A DNA stretch of 64,000 bases from Glandiceps talaboti (GCF_964340395.1 NC_135571.1:12743940-12807939); one strand, 5' to 3'; counted from the first letter of the stretch, positions 13,563-33,273 are shown. Numbers and translations: made by a program. Notes: generated by a model not told the origin, from the letters alone.

Positions 13563-14552
13563 GACTAATTTTTACCAATCACCAGACTAGTACATTGTGT
13601 TCATGTACAAGAAGGCATTTTAGTCACTACTTATTTTTACTAATTACCAGACTGGTACGTTGTGTTCATGTACAAGAAGGCATTTTAGTCACTCCTTATT
13701 TTTACTAATTACCAGACTGGTACATTGTGTTCATGTACAAGAAGGTATTTTAGTCACTACTTATTTTTACTAATTACCAGACTGGTACATTGTGTTCATG
13801 TACAAGAAGGCATTTTAGACACTACTTATTTTTACTAATTACCAGACTGGTACATTGTGTTCATGTACAAGAAGGCATTTTAGTCACTACTTATTTTTAC
13901 TAATTACCAGACTGGTACATTGTGTTCATGTACAAGAAGGCATTTTAGACACTACTTATTTTTACTAATTACCAGACTGGTACATTGTGTTCATGTACAA
14001 GAAGGCATTTTAGTCACTACTTATTTTTACTAATTACCAGACTGGTACATTGTGTTCATGTACAAGAAGGCATTTTAGTCACTACTTATTTTCACTAATT
14101 ACCAGACTGGTACATTGTGTTCATGTACAAGAAGGCATTTTAGTCACTACTTATTTTTACTAATTACCAGAATGGTACATTGTGTTCATGTACAAGAAGG
14201 CATTTTAGTCACTACTTATTTGTACTAATTACTAGACTGGTACATTGTGTTCATGTACAAGAAGGCATTTTAGTCACTACTTATTTGTACTAATTACCAG
14301 ACTGGTACATTGTGTTCATGTACAAGAAGGCATTTTAGTCACTACTTATTTTTACTAATTACTAGACTGGTACATTGTGTTCATGTACAAGAAGGCATTT
14401 TAGTCACTACTTATTTTTACTAATTACCAGACTAGTACATTGTGTTCATGTACAAGAAGGCATTTTAGTCACTACTTATTTTTACTAATTACTAGACTGG
14501 TACATTGTGTTCATGTACAAGAAGGCATTTTAGTCACTACATATTTTTACAT
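13563..14552. repeat. 65-bp minisatellite, ~15 units
   Basis: Units contain gactggtacattgtgttcat, gtacaagaaggcattttagt and cactacttatttttactaat. They are very uniform, with single-base variants (tgtactaatt, tcactaatt, agacact). Confidence 0.95.
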
Positions 14553-14689
14553 TTTTTTTTTCCAGTGAAGTAAACGAAAATAAATCTTCAGCGAAAATTT
14601 CTAGGTTGACAGTGTTTCATACAGTACTAAAATAAATAAAATACTTCTTTCATAGATTGCCAAAAATAACAAGTCATGTATTCCTTTCC

Positions 14690-15300
14690 CCCGCCTCCAA
14701 CATGATACATGTACAACTGCCGACATCAGACCATGGACAAACTGAACCTGTTACAAACAGGGAAAGTAAACAAATGAATTTTAGATTAATAACACTTGGC
14801 TCAGCATGTTGTAAGTACAGAGACTTGTATTACATACCATGGTTTGATAAGAACAGTTTTATGGCCTCTTTATGTGCACATGAAATGCCAGGGGAACTTC
14901 AAATTTGTTTGTGAACCTGAACTATTATGTACAGAGGTGTACAACTGATGAAATGTAATACAAGTCTGTGTACTTTGTGAGTGTGAACTATTATGTAAAG
15001 TGGCCATAAAACTGTTCTTATCAAATGATGAAATGTAATACAAGTCTGTGTACTTTGTGAGTGTGAACTATTATGTAAAGTGGCCATAAAACTGTTCTTA
15101 TCAAATGATGGAATGTAATACAAGTCTCTGTACTTTGTGAGTGTGAACTATTATGTAAAGTGGCCATAAAACTGTTCTTATCAAATAATGAAATGTAATA
15201 CAAGTCTGTGTACTTCCAACATGCTGTGCCAAGTGTTAATAGTCCAATGCAGTTCCATTTGTCCATGGTCTGATGTCTGAAGTTGTACATGTATTACCAG
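14690..15300. mobile_element. Foldback element with long arms and internal 80-bp tandem repeats
   Basis: The left arm (acatgtacaactgccgacat, cagaccatggacaaactg, aacacttggctcagcatgtt) recurs inverted at 15200-15295 (caacatgctgtgccaagtgt, cagttccatttgtccatgg, gaagttgtacatgt). Between the arms an 80-bp unit starting gtgtgaactattatgtaaag is repeated at 14981, 15061 and 15141. Overlapping short open frames reflect the repeats. Confidence 0.8.
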
Positions 15301-15493
15301 CTGTTTCCAAACAAACTACAGAAGTCTGGCAGCTGACAACAAGCGTGATTCCTTAATGCCTAGATTCTGTTATGAATCAGCATTCAAACGTGAAAGGATT
15401 ATTGTTCACGTCATACAATTTATAGAATTCTCATATTGGCACTGTATACTTTGTGTGTTTTTCCAGATTATTGCTCTGGTAAAAAAACATATG

Positions 15494-15700
15494 TAAAGTG
15501 GCCATATGGATTATAAAACAATTTTATAATGGCATCCTACTTGAAAAACCAATGTGAAACGACATAGACCAAGTCTGTGTTTGTAACTCAAAACATTCCA
15601 AAAACCTCAAAAATGTGTAAAAAGTTTGTTATTGTACATACAATAACAAACCTTTTGTACGCATTTATCAATCTTCTGCAATATATTGGTTTAAGGGTTA
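15494..15700. mobile_element. Partial copy of the AAAGTGG MITE family
   Basis: Starts gtaaagtggccatatggatt and continues through the family's interior (tacttgaaaaaccaatgtg, gtttgtaactcaa, gtttgttattgtacatac) but lacks the opposite terminus. It lies about 200 bp before the first coding exon of the Gal3ST-like gene. Confidence 0.7.
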
Positions 15701-15947
15701 TGTAAAATCATTCTTTTGTTTCGGACCAACTTTTTTGTACCCCATGTATGTCAGACAATTTTTTTTCTTCACACCTACGGGTGCATGGATTTCAATCCTC
15801 ATCTAAACTGGGCCTCAATTAATTAATTAATTAATTAATTAATTGATTAATTAAACATTTACACAGCGTCTTATTTTCTTCTTTGTTTTGTTTCTGCAGG
15901 AGGCTTGTTTGTTGATTTCCCGGAGAAAAGTTGGAAGGGCCGTGGCA

Positions 15948-23437
<7,490 letters not shown>

Positions 23438-23911
23438 AAACAACTTGCATCATTTTTGAGGTTCTTTTTATGTGGCTTGTCACATATGTCCAAGTACTTG
23501 TATGTTTCAAATGATCAAACTTCACACCTAGTCCAGAAACTTGGCTATTGACAGTGTCAATCTGTTATGTCATATAGCTACAGGAGAAATGAAACTGCCT
23601 TGGTGTTTCTCTCATTGGACATGATGCTTTTTACATAAGAAAGACACATTTCAGCTCCAGACTAACAATAACAGAGACACAATTAACACACAGCAAGATG
23701 CTTTTATTACCTAATCACATTGAAAAGTGATTGAAAAGTATTGCTATTCTTTAACAGTGCAGTAGAAAGTCTTCTGCGTAAAAATATTACATATGGACTT
23801 TAATGGCTTCAATTGTTTACTTTCCAACTGATAATCCACATATCAACTTGTCTGCTTCTAAATCCTCACTGTGAGCAGCACCCATATAATTGTTTATGTT
23901 GCAGATGAAGT

Positions 23912-24050
23912 TGTCTGTCTGTCTGTCTGTCTGTGTGTTTGTGTGTGTGTGTGTCTCTCTCTCTCTCGCTGTGTGTGTATGTGTCTCGCTGTGTTTTTTT
24001 TTGTGTGTGTATGTGTGTATGTGTATGTGTGTATGTGTGTCTCTCTCTCG

Positions 24051-24126
<76 letters not shown>
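23912..24126. repeat. Compound GTCT/GT microsatellite
   Basis: (GTCT)n, then mixed GT/CTCT/GTAT, then a pure (GT)n at 24051-24126. 3' flank of the Gal3ST-like gene. Confidence 0.95.
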
Positions 24127-24130
<4 letters not shown>

Positions 24131-24374
24131 CAGTCTCATGAGTGAAACACCAAGGGATCTTCAATTCTCTATAAACACCTGAATTATGCACACACATCGA
24201 TTCAAGTAATCACTGGTACATCAGCAGGGTCACTAATGATACAAATGTAGATTGTAATTCATTGTATAGCAATGAAGTCCAGCAGAGCGAAGACATCAAT
24301 TTCAGGATGTATTATTATTCCATGACATATATTAAGTGGAACGGATTGTAAAAATGTGATTTTACTTAGATTAA

Positions 24375-24380
24375 AATAAA
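24375..24380 (+). terminator. Possible polyadenylation signal AATAAA
   Basis: First AATAAA found after the Gal3ST-like stop codon, ~940 nt downstream. Common by chance in AT-rich DNA. Confidence 0.3.
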
Positions 24381-25555
24381 ACATTTAGATCATATTTTAA
24401 GGCCTTGTTTTGATGCCACACAACTAATGATGTGATTAGTGAGAGTATTGTCATGGCAACGAGCCTACATTTCCATTTTAGGTACTTCAAATATGATTTT
24501 ATTTTTTATTAAGTATGGAATGATGTCATCAGACTCTAAGATTGTAAATTTTAACTGAAAAAGTGCAGTGAATTGTACATATTTTAATCCTATTTTTGGA
24601 GTGATGTTTATATTTCACACTTTTACTGTAATCTAATACTTTTAGGCAATAGGCATTTCCAATATTTGCCACAGTGGCGCTCTACTTCCAGTCTGTGTGT
24701 ACCTTGGGGGTAGACATGGTATAGGTTACTAGTTAATCATAGAGCACTGCTGCTTTCCTCAATATCTGAACAATATGAAAAACATCCCTGATTTACACTT
24801 CTATAGAATACCAAGGGACAAAGCTCTTTAAAGAAACAGTACTATGAGGTGATGATACCCCAATCTGAGTGAGGGCGCTGTATTCTCAATTGCCTGTTTG
24901 CAGTCTGAAATAGCCTATTTCCCTCAAAATCAAATTTGGTCATTTCTGTCCAAACTTTACCATTCAAAACTTGCTGCTGTTCATTTTGAAGTAATAAAAG
25001 AAAATTAAGGGTTCACTGTCTTGTTTTCATTGCGCTTAGCAATCTTTTATTTTCTAATATAGAGTTAATAACATAGTTAATTCGGCAGCCATATTGGTTT
25101 TGAAATGACTAAATTTTGATATTGTTTTCACCTATATTTCAAAGATATGTACGATGACCTTGGATTTTTAAATAAATTTTAGAATAGGTTGAGTTTTCTC
25201 AACCAAAGTAACAGTAAAAGTTGGAAGAGTTTATTCCCAAGATGCAATTCATGTGACAATTTTTTTATATAGTGGTTTGATTTCACAGTTTCAGTCATTT
25301 GTGAAAAATGTTATTTAGTTGTATCTATCTGTTTATATATAAAGCAAACAGTACAAAAACTAAGTGGACGTGTACACATTGGTGACGTTTCCATTTAATA
25401 ACTGTTAACATTCTGGATACTTTTAGAAGTGACTATTACTGTGAAATATGTAGCAATTTTCACCAGTTACAACTTGTGCAACATGTCGACAAACCTCGAT
25501 GAATTTGGCATTTTCTACGATGCACGGGTTGTCTAATGTCTGAGTGGAAATCCTG
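24381..25555. other. No gene or repeat recognised
   Basis: AT-rich intergenic sequence; nothing supportable on either strand. Confidence 0.5.
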
Positions 25556-25560
25556 CGGGG

Positions 25561-25790
25561 TTGTCAGTGGCCGAGCAGTCAGCTCGTATGCCTCTTACCT
25601 CTGCAGCCTGGGTTCAAACCCACCAGGTGTCGGCTGGGTTTGAATTAAAATTTAACCAGCTCTGTACGTATGTATTAAGAAGGGTGATGCTCAGTTTGAC
25701 CCAGCAATGCAGGTTTTCCCCTTGTACTCCAGTTTCCTGGCAAAGCATTCCAAAGTCACGGCGTCCTCTACCCTAAATATAAGGTTGCAA
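25561..25790 (+). mobile_element. tRNA-derived SINE, second copy
   Basis: Same head (cagtggccgagcagtcagct, cctctgcagcctgggttcaa) and body (caggttttccccttgtactc, cagtttcctgg) as the 20346 copy, more diverged and lacking part of the tail. Confidence 0.8.
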
Positions 25791-26450
25791 TAATTTGACC
25801 AGGGTTTGCATGGTCCTGGAAAACCCTGGAATTTCAAACCCTCCCTGGAAAATCCCCGGAAAACCCTTGAAAATGCTCCCTACCCCTGGAAAACATGATC
25901 GTGATCGATTAATATTGACGATCGACATGTCTGTGCTTGAGCCACCCATTCATATTAATGATTCGCCATGTCCTGACTAATATCATACACAATTATTGAC
26001 ATTAACAGGTCCTGAAATTAATCTCATTATATTGTAAAATGATATTGTCACAGTGTTGCAGCAAGCCTTTTGAAAGAGTGGGACACAGTGTCCTGAGACT
26101 TTCATTTTTCTGGGTCATCATATGATTTTTGGGGGACATTATTATTTTTAAAAAAGCGCCAATGGCACTGTAGCACAACTGCAAAATATTTACCCACATG
26201 CTGATCCATGCTAGATATTTGCTGAATGGTTATGCAGTTGCCTATCCAACCCTGTTGTTATCTATGCAATATACAGGATCATTTGGCTGTTGCTATAGAT
26301 GTGGTCATGTTGTGCACTATTGCTAAACATATTTGCATACAATGTTAGTGTGGGTCATCTATGACCCATCACTTCCAAAATTGTGGGTCATGTCCAAAAA
26401 ATGTGTGTCAAATGACCCAAAAAAACCCTCTGGCTGCAACATTGTTGTCA

Positions 26451-26697
26451 TTATGCAGGTGAAGAGACTATCCGTGGCTTCCAATCACCCACAGGGATAC
26501 TATTACTAGTAATATAGTATATCGTTCTCAGATATTTTTCTTCATTCCATTGGAAAATACTCACTCCCTCACCATATGGATTTGTCACTGCTCCTCTTTC
26601 ACTTGTAGTAATGACAAGAGTCCCCTTTACTTGGTCACTCATATTTTCCAGGGAATAAAACCTAATTGTATCGGGATTAGCTCCATGTATTTTGCTA
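26451..26697 (-). CDS. Possible exon, weakly CLCA-like
   Basis: An open frame after a gttgacag acceptor reads SKIHGANPDTIRFYSLENMS, GTLVITTSERGAVTNPYGEG and SNSIPVGDWKPRIVSSPA, then TAA. The composition looks like protein rather than repeat. The IxFYS...VGDWKPRIVSS layout vaguely recalls the stretch in CLCA proteins where IxLWDPSG is followed by KVGxWKYSIQASS. A gtgagg inside the frame could be a donor. No complete gene was found, so this may be a fragment or pseudogene. Confidence 0.35.
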
Positions 26698-26720
26698 CTG
26701 TCAACAGCTTTATTAGTCCC

Positions 26721-27125
26721 CGCGGACGAAGTCCGGAACGGGGACTTATGGATTGGGTTCCGTCTGTCCGTGCGTCCATGCGTCCGTCCGTCTGCAGCCG
26801 TTTCTTGGAGATGCCTGGACTGATTTTTTTCAAACTTGGTACAGGGGCAACATGCTATGGCATACATATGCACGTCAATTTGTTTTATGATACGATCCAA
26901 TATGGCCGCCTAGCAACCATTTTCTTTGCGAATTTTCCCTGTCTAAAGCCATAACTCAGACATGCTTGAACAGATCTCATTCAAAGTTGGAATTAGGACA
27001 GTGTTCTATGACATACATGTGCATATCCATTTTCGTCGTGATACGATCCAATATGGCTGCCTGGCAACCATTTTGTTTGTGAATTTTCCATGTCCAAAGC
27101 CATAACTCAGACTCCATTTCCATCG
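26721..27125. mobile_element. Dispersed element beginning tagtccccgcggacgaagtc
   Basis: GC-richer start containing the short inverted pair gtccccg/cggggac and ggacgaagtcc. Two diverged ~165-bp internal copies follow, both with atacgatccaatatggc, tggcaaccatttt-like and aaagccataactcagac. A familiar type of invertebrate interspersed repeat, not coding. Confidence 0.65.
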
Positions 27126-27273
27126 TGATATGATCCCCCATACCCAACCAATCCTTTATTGTTGTAGGCATGTTCCATGTCCAACAAGCACACACAACAT
27201 ATCTAAGTCTGTTTGTTTTAGGTTCACAAATGTTGTTGCGTGATCAGAGTTGTGATAATTCCTTAAAACCCAA

Positions 27274-27442
27274 TTATAGCGGGACTATGTCATTCTCAAT
27301 GACTTGTTTGTACCACATAGATATATGTGATAAAACATGCTCGACGTTGATGGTGCTGTTTACTATCACGGTGCCCACATTCTCACCGCTGGGGGCTCTA
27401 CTAGAGATTACCGAGACTCGTCTGGTTACGGAGCGAAGACTC
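27274..27442 (-). CDS. Possible exon, weakly CLCA-like (upstream partner)
   Basis: After an aatgtcacag acceptor the frame reads RRVSVISSRAPSGENV then GTVIVNSTINVEHVLSHISM and stops at TAA. GTVIVNSTINVEHVL resembles the CLCA pattern GxVxVDSTVGxDTxFLITW. It precedes the 26451-26697 frame in the same direction, in the same order as in CLCA. The donor joining them (gtacaa) is poor. Treat as a hypothesis. Confidence 0.3.
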
Positions 27443-27883
27443 CTGTGACATTGTCACATTGAGCATGTTGAGAAGTTCACTGTAGTCTAGCCTCCCTTGC
27501 CATGCAAGTGAGAATCACGAAGTACGCCGCGCCCTGAATGACGTGAGCCGCAAGGAGTTAACTAACTCGCCTCGTACTCTTCGACTGAAGGTGACACACA
27601 TGAGGCGGCAATTATGCATGCACCTAAGTTCCCGTAATTTTGTTGACAAACCAGTCGAAATGGTCCATATCTTTTTTTTATACGAATATTTACACATGGA
27701 CATCAAGACAGTGTACATACACAGTACCTCCATTCAGCTTCTGTAATCAGAACGATTATTAAAAAAATACCCAGAATATCGACAAGGTACAGTTACTTGG
27801 GCTTTGAGATAAGTATGACCTTTGACCGGAAACAGGTGTTCGCGTTGAATTCGAGACATTCTGTATTTTGTTCCTCACAACAG

Positions 27884-28030
27884 TCTGTGATGATGGAATG
27901 ATACGGTGTACTGATGGAAAATGCAGAAATTATCAAGAAATGTGTTACGATGAGAGAATGGAATGCTATTGTGATGATAAGAAAGATGAGATTGATTCAG
28001 ACAAGAAATACTATCATTGGTATGACAACG
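27884..28030 (+). CDS. Orphan exon encoding a six-cysteine LDLa-like domain
   Basis: 147 nt between a cctcacaacag acceptor and a strong gtaagt donor, open in only one frame. It is entered and left in phase 1, as for shuffled extracellular modules. It encodes CDDGMIRCTDGKCRNYQEMC, then YDERMECYCDDKKDE and DSDKKYYHWYDN. CxxDGxC, a D/E-rich end and six Cys resemble an LDL-receptor class A repeat, though the last two Cys (CYC) are closer than in the canonical fold. No neighbouring exon of the same gene was identified. Confidence 0.5.
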
Positions 28031-28109
28031 GTAAGTACCATCACTGATTTTCAAGTTTCTACATATCCACGCCACATTTCCACACTGTGCTCAAAGCGCA
28101 TCACGATCA

Positions 28110-28445
28110 TAGACCTGTTTCCGGTTCCAAGATGCATTTCGCGTCTCTCCCTAGAATGCTATGCATTGAGTACTCGCTGAGCTATGAGGGGTTTGCACAC
28201 GCTACTCATGGGGATGGTTGTCACCTGACCGTACCCTGGGTTCACCTGCAAAATCACTCTCTATCATTGGTGGCATTTAGTCTTTGTTCTATAAAATCAC
28301 TCATAATCAAAGAGGTCAACATGTCTTTTCATCATTTCCTGATGAAAATTATATTTCAAACGTAATAAAGCCAAAACAGGACTAAATGTAACAACACAAG
28401 CGACGTCATCTCGCGCAATGCATCTTGGAACCGGAAAATCGACTA
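28110..28445. mobile_element. MITE with TAGAC...CCGGTTCCAAGATGCAT inverted repeats
   Basis: Starts tagacctgtttccggttcca and ends with the inverted copy tgcatcttggaaccggaaaa...gacta. The full relative at 40938-41281 shares the interior (gaggggtttgcac, ggggatggttgtcacctga). A partial reversed copy is at 28670-28852. Confidence 0.82.
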
Positions 28446-28669
28446 TAGTGAAGTCTGGTATTACTAAGATGTGATTTAATTTGAAAAGATTTGACCAGAA
28501 TTGAATTCATTAACCCTAGCTATGGAATTCCAAGACTGTTCTATATTATTACTTATTCAATGTATTAAACTTACTGCAATTTTAATAGAGGTTTGGTATC
28601 CGAGCCCATTTAGTCAAACTAACACAATTTATAATGATAAATATTAAATATATTTCGAAATTATGGGTG

Positions 28670-28852
28670 ATTTTATAGAACAAAGACTGAACGTCATCGA
28701 TGACAATGAGGGATTTTACGGGTAAACCCAAGGTACAGTCATGTGACAACCATCCCCCTGAGTAGCGCGTGCAAACCCCTCCGCGCGTACAGAATACATG
28801 GCATTGTATGGAGAGACGCGCAATGCATCTTGGAACCTACAACAGGTCTATT
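28670..28852. mobile_element. Partial, reversed copy of the CCGGTTCCAAGATGCAT MITE
   Basis: Reads tgacaaccatccccctgagt, gcaaacccctccgcgc, then gcaatgcatcttggaacc and aggtcta, the reverse of the family interior and one end. The other end is missing. Confidence 0.7.
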
Positions 28853-30105
28853 GCCATTGTACTATAGATGTCAGTTGTTGTCTGCTTTCTGATAATCTCA
28901 GCCGTTCAATCAAAACGAATCTCTGTGTCGAACAACCCGATTCCATACTTTATACTTCGCATCAAAGTGTAACCCCTAGATAACTGCCCACTAAGGTAGA
29001 CACACTGCAAAATCCAAAGTTCAATTTGCATATCTAGTAAAGCATATCAGCTGATCTAGTCATTGTGCACTTAGGCAACATAAAAAGTAATGTTTGTTTT
29101 CGATAACATGACTTCAGAAAATAGGGGAGTTATACATTTCATTTTATTTCATTTCATTATATTGGCGAAATTTCTTTGACCCTAAAACACAAGATACTCA
29201 TTGGTCATAATATTTCTGTGATAGTTTTATGAGATGTAAAAGAAAGAAACGAAGACAATTATAGGTGAAATAGATGAACACAATATACAGACTGTACTTT
29301 GCAAACTTAATATACAGTCTAAAAAGATCTGGTTTCTTTGGAATGTGATATTAAAAATGTTAACCAAAGAGACACTTTTGGCAAGAAAATTTAGACGGAA
29401 ATGGAAGTAAACTGTGTCTATTTTACCCTTTGAATGTGAAAAGAATGTTACAAATTAAACAGAAATGGACATAAATTATCACTATGTTTACCTTTCCTGA
29501 AGGTAAAAAAAAGTTTAGGGTCGGTTGGGTTAAACTAGGGTCAGTCGGGTTATCGGAAAAACACTATTTTTTAAATATATATATATATATTGGCCTAGTA
29601 TGGTAAATGAATGTAACATTACATGCAAACTTTAACACAAACGACCAGCGTGACTTGCAAAATAAACCCGTTCCTTTCTTCGCATTAAACGTTCACTCGA
29701 AAATAAAAACCATCTCTTTCTGTTGCTTAGTTTAAGAAAACTCGTACCTATTGTGAGTTAGAACCAAGAAATACAAGGTCACAAATTTGTGAAAGGTGTC
29801 ATGATACAAATAATTAGGCTGTTTTTGAGTCCTGCGATATGGCCATCGCGAATACTGTGTATGTGTATAGACTCTATGGGAAAACAAAGTTTCTTGATTT
29901 CCCGAGAAACAAACTTTGAACCCCAAATATCTGTTATTATTTCACAAAGCCCAATAACATGATTTCACATGACAACGTTTATGAACTTTGATCATCAGAG
30001 ATATTGATCCCAGAGGCAGTTCTACATTTGAGCGATATTTTAGAAGTACTAAAAACGTGCAATTTACAATTTAATGTGGCCATTAATTATTTCTCTTCAA
30101 GCCAT
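28853..30105. other. Downstream flank of the SULT gene, no further gene seen
   Basis: Contains one MITE fragment (29497-29575) and a short (TA)n. The rest shows no coding signal. Confidence 0.5.
29497..29575. mobile_element. Fragment of the GGTTCCGGTTAC MITE family
   Basis: aaaaagtttagggtcggttg and ggtcagtcgggttatcgg match the end region of the family in reverse orientation. The rest is absent. Confidence 0.55.
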
Positions 30106-31038
30106 TCACATTTCATATGTGAAATTGATACCGGCTTCTTTTAGTCCTTGGCCTATTGTTCCGTCGAACATCTCATTCTGAGCCACGGTGAAATGATCCT
30201 TCCAATTTCCCGTCTTTCCCTTCCGGAAGAACGGGTTCACTTTAAAGGCGTAGGCTTCCTCGTCGAAATCCAACTCCTTCTGTGCATGTTTTCTCATCTC
30301 TTCGATACTGCAGCCAGCTACAACTTTATCCAGCTTTTCGGATGATAATGGTCGACCGATAAAATTCGCCATCTTTTCAAAGACAGATTTCATATCTTTC
30401 TTCAAATCCTCGTAGGTAACATGTAGAACGTTATCGTCCTGTCCAAATTGTCGCCACTCAACAACATGACGTAACCATGGGCCAATCATTTCACCCCTAG
30501 CAAACATCTGGACGTACTCATCCCAGGGAGGCATGTTACTACCAACTAAGCTCTCCATTTTCTCTGACAGACCGGCTATCGTTGCTTTCGTGAAAAAATA
30601 CGATGATACACATACATCCTTTGGATTTCTAGCGATGTAAATGACTTTACCTTTCTTCTCTTGCCAGTCGACTGGAAATAAACATGGTGGTAGGTGGGTC
30701 TTGAAAAGTCTCGGTGACGGGATGTCGTTAGCTGTTGCGATAAACTTTTTAGTGGCTTCACCCAGGACGCCAGGAGCTTCTGGTACTCTATAGAAGTAAT
30801 CGGGCATAGGTGCAATCTTTCGATCGCTGAGTTCCAGTAGCCCCCAGTTGTCGTACATCATCACCAATGCATGTAGTACCCATGATGTTCCAGACTTCTG
30901 AAAACTGGTTACAAACACGTCACCATCCCGTACCTTGATTTGATTTGCCCGCCTTTCTTCAACTAGTTTTTTCGACATAAACCCCTCCCAAAAACGATGC
31001 CCCTTAAATTCATAAACACGCATATATTCGGAATTCAT
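30106..31038 (-). CDS. Cytosolic sulfotransferase (SULT family), single exon, complete
   Basis: An uninterrupted 310-aa reading frame from ATG to TGA, close to the usual 285-310 aa of cytosolic SULTs. The PAPS 5'-phosphosulfate loop is TSFQKSGTSWV (residues 44-54, K48). The catalytic base is His115 in LFKTHLP. The 3'-phosphate site is YIARNPKDVCVSSYFF, with R137 and S145. The C-terminal PAPS loop is RKGKTGNWKDHFT (272-284). KDHFTVAQNE (280-289) fits the SULT dimerisation motif KxxxTVxxxE exactly. There is no signal peptide or membrane segment, so it should act in the cytosol, moving sulfate from PAPS to small hydroxyl or amine substrates. Vertebrate SULT genes have several introns, whereas this copy has none. 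It could be a retro-derived or lineage-specific intronless copy, but no poly-A tail or flanking repeat was seen. All key residues are present, so it looks functional. The substrate is unknown. Confidence 0.95.
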   Translation of the reverse strand: MNSEYMRVYEFKGHRFWEGFMSKKLVEERRANQIKVRDGDVFVTSFQKSGTSWVLHALVMMYDNWGLLELSDRKIAPMPDYFYRVPEAPGVLGEATKKFIATANDIPSPRLFKTHLPPCLFPVDWQEKKGKVIYIARNPKDVCVSSYFFTKATIAGLSEKMESLVGSNMPPWDEYVQMFARGEMIGPWLRHVVEWRQFGQDDNVLHVTYEDLKKDMKSVFEKMANFIGRPLSSEKLDKVVAGCSIEEMRKHAQKELDFDEEAYAFKVNPFFRKGKTGNWKDHFTVAQNEMFDGTIGQGLKEAGINFTYEM

Positions 31039-31689
31039 TTTGATTTGAGGTGTCTCCTTACAAAGCTGCGTTCAAAGGTTGAAAGTTTCAGTCATAGGAG
31101 CTGTTGCTAAGTTCACCACTAGAGGGCACCTGATTTGGTGTCTGGAGAGTGCGAAGCACAAGTACAGAACTTGTGAGATTTAATTTGAGAGCTCGGAAAT
31201 ATACACAAAATAAACGTAAAGGGTCAAATAAACAACGTCTAGCCATAGTATATACCTTCAGTTGTTCAATTTATCATTGTGATCTGTTCAAAATGGTCAC
31301 AGCTGACAATATTTAGCGATAAGTTAACCCAAGCTCAGATCCAACACTTTCCACGTATCACCGCCATTGTGGTTGCTATGTCAAAAGAAACAAGTTTTAT
31401 GCCTACACAAACGAAGAAATCACAGTTGCCTGAATGATGAATGGTGATTATTACTGAGCTGGCACCCCTTAGTGATTATTACTTAATCAATTTGACAAGG
31501 GTTAAGTGTGAGTGCGGATGTATATGTGAAAATAAGATATGGGAATACAGTTGTTTACCGAATATCATCAAGTTTAATATCACCAGAAAGAGAGCCATGG
31601 TATTAGTAGGATATATAACTCGGAGCTCACATGTCTCGCTGTATCTCGATCTGCCTTCTGTGTATCATCAACAAATTTCATTTATCTAA

Positions 31690-31970
31690 ATTTTGTGATA
31701 TAGTGTCTACATTTGGTGAAATAGTATCCATATTTGGTGAAATAGTATCCATATTTGGTGATATAGTGTCCATATTTGGTGATATAGTATACATATTTGG
31801 TGATATAATATCCATATTTGGTGATATAGTATCCATATTTGATATATTATCCATATTTGGTGATGTATTATCCATATTTGGTGATAGAGTATCCATATTA
31901 GGTGATATAGTATCCATATTTGGTGATATAGTATCCATATTTGGTGATACAGTATACATATTTGTATACA
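31690..31970. repeat. 21-bp minisatellite, ~14 units
   Basis: Unit tttggtgatatagtatccat plus a. Open frames on both strands (FGDIVSI and SPNMDTI) follow from the period and are not taken as genes. Confidence 0.93.
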
Positions 31971-32102
31971 TAATAATTCCTACATTTGTATCAAGCTGAT
32001 TAACTCTCAGTATATGATAGGATATATATGCTATATTTTAGGTAATATGTTATATATATTAGCTACAAACCAAATTGTACTTGAAAATCAACATAAATCA
32101 TT

Positions 32103-32129
32103 ATGTATGTATGTATGTATGTATGTATG

Positions 32130-32158
<29 letters not shown>
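32103..32158. repeat. (TGTA)n microsatellite
   Basis: About 14 uninterrupted TGTA units. Confidence 0.97.
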
Positions 32159-32160
<2 letters not shown>

Positions 32161-32240
32161 GGGTCTTTGTCACTACTCGTCTATCGATTCGTAGTGACGA
32201 CCCTTAGGTTACGAGTATTTTCCAGTTGACTAAAGAAAAA
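32155..32240. repeat. Dispersed repeat, GTGACCTAAGGGGCC family
   Basis: gtcactactcgtctatcgat followed by tcgtagtgacgacccttagg forms an imperfect hairpin. Confidence 0.65.
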
Positions 32241-32443
32241 TATTGGAGAATAATATAATTATACCAGCACCAGTAATCAATGACGTCATTCATATCAATG
32301 GCAATTTGAACGTTTCGACTCACTCACTTTTCCAACACAGTGACGTAGAACGACCAGGGTGTTCTAAATGGCTCGTGCATTGGTGACGTGGCATAAGGAG
32401 TTGTGCTATGTGTGTAGTGCAGATGAACTCCTAATTTTTCAGT

Positions 32444-32836
<393 letters not shown>

Positions 32837-33267
32837 CTAAAAATATAATAACATTTGTTATTTACTGGGAAAAAGCCGTCACACGTGCCAATATAGATAA
32901 TTTTTATGGATGTCTATATCATAATAAATGCAATATCTAATTCACATATACAGTGACTATCTCTTCAGAAAAGGTCAAACATTGTAATTGTTCCATATCG
33001 AAACTAGAGGTATACAGAAAACATAGCAACAGCAACCCCGTCTGAAAATCCTTGTGGAAAATAATTGCAAAAAAAAAATCAGAGGTATGTAAATCTGCAT
33101 AAGATATACTGAAAGTGTCAATTTGCTTCACGGAAAACATATGAAAGGAGATGACTTAGCTACTAGTAATGTGTTTACTTAGGTAGTGAACCTGAACTCC
33201 TGCGCATGCTCACTTCTCATGCCAAAATATGCATTTTAGCATTAATAATCCAAGTTGAAACGTGTAA

Positions 33268-33273
33268 TTTATT
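33268..33273 (-). terminator. Possible polyadenylation signal for the - PLAC8 gene
   Basis: AATAAA on the minus strand ~366 nt after the stop codon. Position plausible, sequence common. Confidence 0.4.

Noticed and set aside
13563-14552. CRISPR-like array of regular repeats
   Set aside because: Units are continuous with no unique spacers, and the context is eukaryotic with introns and SINEs.
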